Source: Bacillota bacterium
Lineage (GTDB): Bacteria; Bacillota; Negativicutes; Sporomusales; Sporomusaceae
Direction: 5' to 3'
DNA: 64,000 bases
Assembly (NCBI GenBank): GCA_017889705.1
Contig: JAGGAB010000020.1
Location: 111,118 to 175,117 of the forward strand
Program-made: the position numbers and the translations under genes
Shown here: one piece after another, positions 61,427 to 64,000 of the stretch
Position numbering within the stretch: the stretch's first letter is position 1
How the letters are laid out: each line of letters begins with the position of its first letter
The notes under the pieces: generated by a model
The model's database searches: none
What the model was told of the DNA's origin: nothing
What the model saw: only the letters and a program-made list of their open reading frames with translations

Positions 61427-61843
61427 TTACAGGAAGGTGCCGGTAACAAAAAAAGTAGCTCTAGCGGCAACAACCAACTTGTTCTCGCTGTTGTAAATAT
61501 TTGTTTCTGTAACCATGGTTCGGCTACCATTGTGAATTAAGTTTGCAACCGCAGTAAGTGAATCACCAATAGGGACATTGCGAATATAATTTAAATTCAT
61601 ATCAAGAGTGACAACTTTTTTGCCTGTAGTGGCGCAGGCCATTCCCATAGCAGTATCGGCAAGAGATGCTATAGCGCCGCCATGGGTTGCTTTATATAAG
61701 TTGGCATGTTTAGTTACGATAGGCATGGAGAGGATGGCTTTGCCTTCTGCCATTTCAGCGATTTCCATTTGTAGTAAGGTCACAAATGGATTTTCTGCAT
61801 AAAGTGAACGTAAATGATTTTCTAACTGCGTAAAATCTGTCAT
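61427..61843 (-). CDS. PaaI family hotdog thioesterase
   Basis: 138 residues. Hotdog fold with HGGAIASLADTAMGMACA (active-site region), and NLNYIRNVPIGDSLTAVANL. Hydrolyses acyl- or aryl-CoA thioesters; substrate unknown. GGGAGGAAAACG precedes ATG 61843, which gives the normal family N-terminus; the frame continues upstream to 61912 without a ribosome site. Confidence 0.9.
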   Translation of the reverse strand: MTDFTQLENHLRSLYAENPFVTLLQMEIAEMAEGKAILSMPIVTKHANLYKATHGGAIASLADTAMGMACATTGKKVVTLDMNLNYIRNVPIGDSLTAVANLIHNGSRTMVTETNIYNSENKLVVAARATFFVTGTFL

Positions 61844-62017
61844 CGTTTTCCTCCCAAAATGTAATGATATTATTGTACCACATGTTTTGCATTGATTGTC
61901 ATATTTAAACATAAAAATTGCAGGCGAGATACAGCTATAGTGTATTGTAATTTTAAAAAATCAAATACTATATATCGGAAAAGGATTGCTTCATTATTCA
62001 AAAGCGGGAGGAAATGC

Positions 62018-62560
62018 ATGAATAAATTTGTTTGTACTATATGCGGATATGTTCATCAAGGTGAAGAGCCACCGGAGAAATGCCCGGTCTGTAAAGCTGG
62101 AAAAGATAAATTTAAAGAAATGACAGGCGAACTGGCATGGGCAGATGAACACAGAATTGGAATTGCCAAGGATGTTCCCGAAGAAATTGTGGAAGGTTTA
62201 CGAGCCAATTTCATGGGTGAATGCACAGAAGTGGGTATGTATCTGTCCATGTCGAGGCACGCAGACCGCCAAGGCTATCCAGAAGTGGCAGAAGCCTACA
62301 AACGAATTGCTTTTGAGGAAGCCGAACATGCTGCCAAATTTGCAGAACTGTTAGGTGAGGTAGTGGTAGCCGATACAAAAGCAAATTTAAGCGCAAGAGT
62401 TGAAGCCGAATATGGAGCCTGTGAAGGCAAAAAAAAGCTGGCAGTATTAGCAAAACAGCATAATTTAGATGCTATTCACGATACCGTCCATGAAATGTGT
62501 AAAGATGAAGCTAGGCATGGATGTGCTTTTAAAGGACTGCTTGATAGATATTTCAAATAA
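62018..62560 (+). CDS. Reverse rubrerythrin-type NADH/H2O2 stress protein
   Basis: 180 residues. An N-terminal rubredoxin-type iron site ([17 protein letters not shown]) precedes a rubrerythrin four-helix diiron domain (residues ~50-180, with Glu/His ligands in [22 protein letters not shown] and [12 protein letters not shown]). This 'reverse' order is common in obligate anaerobes and reduces peroxide. GGGAGGA precedes ATG 62018. Confidence 0.9.
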   Translation: MNKFVCTICGYVHQGEEPPEKCPVCKAGKDKFKEMTGELAWADEHRIGIAKDVPEEIVEGLRANFMGECTEVGMYLSMSRHADRQGYPEVAEAYKRIAFEEAEHAAKFAELLGEVVVADTKANLSARVEAEYGACEGKKKLAVLAKQHNLDAIHDTVHEMCKDEARHGCAFKGLLDRYFK

Positions 62561-62576
62561 AGGAGGGGTTAGAAAA

Positions 62577-62894
62577 ATGGCAAGAATTAATTGCGAAGTA
62601 ACAAAGTGTTCGCACAATAAGTCAGGTATATGTTATGCCAATTGTGTTGATATAGTTGGTAATTCAGCTGTTAAAGAAAGTCAAACTTGCTGTGGTTCCT
62701 TCCTAAATAAATTGCTTTATTCGGAGTTAACTAATAATGTTTTAAGCTCAAGTTCTTGTGATTGTTTAAAATGCTCGGTAGAAACATGTACATATAATGA
62801 TAACAAGCTTTGCAGTTTGGAAGCCATCCAAGTTAGTGGAGACAGTGTGGAATACTATACGCAAACAAGTTGTTCCAGTTTTAAACATCAATGA
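62577..62894 (+). CDS. Cys-rich protein with two DUF1540 domains
   Basis: 105 residues. Two copies of the DUF1540 pattern: INCEVTKCSHNKSGICYANC...QTCCGSF and LKCSVETCTYNDNKLCSLE...SCSSF. The conserved Cys probably bind metal. Function unknown; often found in sporulating Firmicutes. AAAGGAGGGG precedes ATG 62577, 16 nt after the rubrerythrin gene, so probably one operon. Confidence 0.9.
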   Translation: MARINCEVTKCSHNKSGICYANCVDIVGNSAVKESQTCCGSFLNKLLYSELTNNVLSSSSCDCLKCSVETCTYNDNKLCSLEAIQVSGDSVEYYTQTSCSSFKHQ

Positions 62895-62912
62895 GCAACC
62901 TGAGGATGTGAT

Positions 62913-63392
62913 TTGTTGAAGCAATTATTGCAGCCTTTCGCACGAGGGCTTTCCTGGTATTCAGATTCAGCTTTGCTTATATTTCGCATAGGATTAGGTG
63001 GCATGTTTATGTGGCATGGCTGGCCTAAAATTGCCGGCGGACCTCAAGCCTGGGCTGGTCTAGGTAAAACCATGGGGGTTTTTGGGATTGCGTTTGCACC
63101 GGTATTTTGGGGATTTATGTCCGGCTTTGCTGAGTTTGGCGGAGGTCTGTTGTTTGCGCTGGGTTTATTTTATCGTCCGGCCTGCTTTTTGCTATTTGGT
63201 AATATGATGGTAGCTTTCAGCAGCCAGATGATAGATGGCAAAGGCTTGGCAAAAGCGTCACAATCCTTGGAAGATGGACTAAGCTTTTTTGCTGCAGGTT
63301 TTATTGGTCCCGGCAGATACAGCTTGGATCACTTCATAGGAATTGAAGAAACGGCAGAAAAAAAATCTCATAATATATTTGTACGGAAATAG
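62913..63392 (+). CDS. DoxX family membrane protein
   Basis: 159 residues, about four membrane helices. DoxX features: FRIGLGGMFMWHGWPKIAGG and the second-half GFAEFGGGLLFALGLFYRPA. Function unknown; some DoxX proteins work in thiol or oxidant stress. TTG start (62913; a second TTG at 62916 is possible) after GAGGA. Likely last gene of the rubrerythrin/DUF1540/DoxX operon. Confidence 0.88.
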   Translation: MLKQLLQPFARGLSWYSDSALLIFRIGLGGMFMWHGWPKIAGGPQAWAGLGKTMGVFGIAFAPVFWGFMSGFAEFGGGLLFALGLFYRPACFLLFGNMMVAFSSQMIDGKGLAKASQSLEDGLSFFAAGFIGPGRYSLDHFIGIEETAEKKSHNIFVRK

Positions 63393-63412
63393 TATTGAGA
63401 GTTCTAAAAATT

Positions 63413-63450
63413 GCGGTGCCTTGCATAGTATAGAGGGTGCCGTTCTTTTT
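63413..63450 (+). terminator. Probable terminator of the DoxX operon
   Basis: GCGGTGCC and GGTGCCGT pair with several G-U pairs, followed by TCTTTTTG. Confidence 0.5.
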
Positions 63451-63530
63451 GTATTATGTTAGGAAGAAGTCAATTTAATGAGGCTTTCAAACGCCGTGCA
63501 TATCGTACAATAGAAACTTTGCATAAAGTA

Positions 63531-63575
63531 GACTTAGCTTCAGGTGGGGAGTTAATTCCATCTAAAAATTAGGCG
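63531..63575. repeat. Type-1 dispersed palindrome, degraded copy
   Basis: GACTTAGCTTCAGGTGGGG followed by AATTCCATCT matches the left arm and loop side of the family, but the right arm (CTGAAT..AGTC) has decayed. Confidence 0.45.
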
Positions 63576-63722
63576 CTTTTACTCCTGATATGAATATGGA
63601 CTCTTAGAACGGGTTCGTTGTCGGATAAAATCCTGGATTTTACATTTGACATAATCGTGGGTTCATGGTAATCTATAAAAGTCGCTGCGAGCGGCGGCAA
63701 TAAATGGTAAGAAAAAATAGTG

Positions 63723-63754
63723 TTGACATAAATAAATGAAAATGCTATTATAAT
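63723..63754 (+). promoter_or_regulatory. Strong rRNA operon promoter
   Basis: TTGACA, 17 nt, TATTAT (or TATAAT at spacing 20, overlapping). About 160 nt before the 16S gene. Confidence 0.8.
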
Positions 63755-63910
63755 ATTCCGCCCTAACAAGCGGAAAAATGAGAATTACGTGTTCCCTGAA
63801 AACTGAACAATGTAAGTAATGCATCATAAAAGCCAGATGTGCGGTGCTCAATGAGCACTTTAAATAATTTCTTTAAATTTTATGAGCCATCAAGGCTCCA
63901 TAAATAAAAC
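63755..63910 (+). other. 16S rRNA leader
   Basis: Contains CCCTGAAAACTGAACAATG, the leader element typical of Firmicutes rRNA operons, then an AT-rich stretch leading to the mature 5' end. Confidence 0.65.

Positions 63911-64000
<90 letters not shown>

Larger units (their letters stand above)
63393..63722. other. Intergenic region before rrn promoter
   Basis: About 330 nt between the DoxX gene and the rrn promoter. It holds a terminator (63413) and a degraded dispersed palindrome (63531). Small reverse frames here overlap the rRNA promoter and are not believable. Confidence 0.5.

Noticed and set aside
63569..63851. Small reverse frames before the 16S gene
   Set aside because: They overlap the rRNA promoter and leader and lack ribosome sites.

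Overview
The window looks like a chromosomal segment of a strictly anaerobic, diderm (outer-membrane-bearing) member of the Firmicutes, most likely a Negativicute of the Sporomusa/Pelosinus type. This is an inference from gene content. A TolC/adaptor/AcrB efflux system needs an outer membrane, yet it sits among Firmicutes-type genes: YtxH, FapA/DUF342, a 3D-domain wall protein, an Amidase_3 amidase, and an acetyl-CoA-type MetA. Reverse-rubrerythrin and selenium/molybdenum purine enzymes point to anaerobic life. The right edge enters a 16S rRNA gene.

Layout. 1-1 kb: a small YtxH/DUF948-like envelope-stress pair. 1-8.5 kb: a MarR regulator divergent from a tripartite RND efflux operon, then two paralogous small secreted proteins. 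8.6-13.2 kb: metA, a LuxR regulator, a cob(I)alamin adenosyltransferase, an M24 peptidase and small unknown genes. 13.2-17.3 kb: a FadR-type regulator and a three-gene GlpA-like / FAD-NAD oxidoreductase / DUF1667 operon with a repeated palindromic operator.

17.5-43.2 kb is the centrepiece: about 25 kb of same-strand genes for anaerobic purine/uric acid fermentation. Block 1 is ygeX-ygeY-ygeW-arcC-xdhD-ygfK-ssnA. A sigma54 enhancer-binding activator (ygeV-like) follows. Block 2 is 8-oxoguanine-deaminase-like amidohydrolase-xdhABC-AzgA-type permease-ade-xanthine/urate permease-dihydropyrimidinase. Each block starts with a -24/-12 promoter, preceded about 150 nt upstream by paired TTATC-N5-GATAA dyads, so one activator probably drives both. 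Purines would be imported, deaminated, channelled through xanthine, and opened to products ending in diaminopropionate (YgeX gives pyruvate + ammonia) and carbamoyl phosphate (YgeW/ArcC gives ATP).

43.3-49.6 kb: lactate utilisation: a FadR-type regulator, lactate permease, and divergent LUD protein plus a fused LutB-LutA-like Fe-S protein, with the same operator overlapping both divergent promoters. 49.6-52.7 kb: a polar amino-acid ABC transporter. 52.9-58.8 kb: a LysE exporter, an HD-GYP protein, an unknown exported protein, and FapA carrying five 70-residue tandem repeats. 58.9-63.4 kb: wall enzymes, zinc ribbon, thioesterase, rubrerythrin, DUF1540 and DoxX proteins. 63.7-64 kb: rRNA promoter, leader and the first ~90 nt of 16S rRNA.

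A dispersed intergenic palindrome family (about 43 nt, GACT...AGTC ends) occurs at five clear sites and one degraded site. A second hairpin type with similar ends occurs at two sites. No transposase, CRISPR array, tRNA or phage gene was seen.
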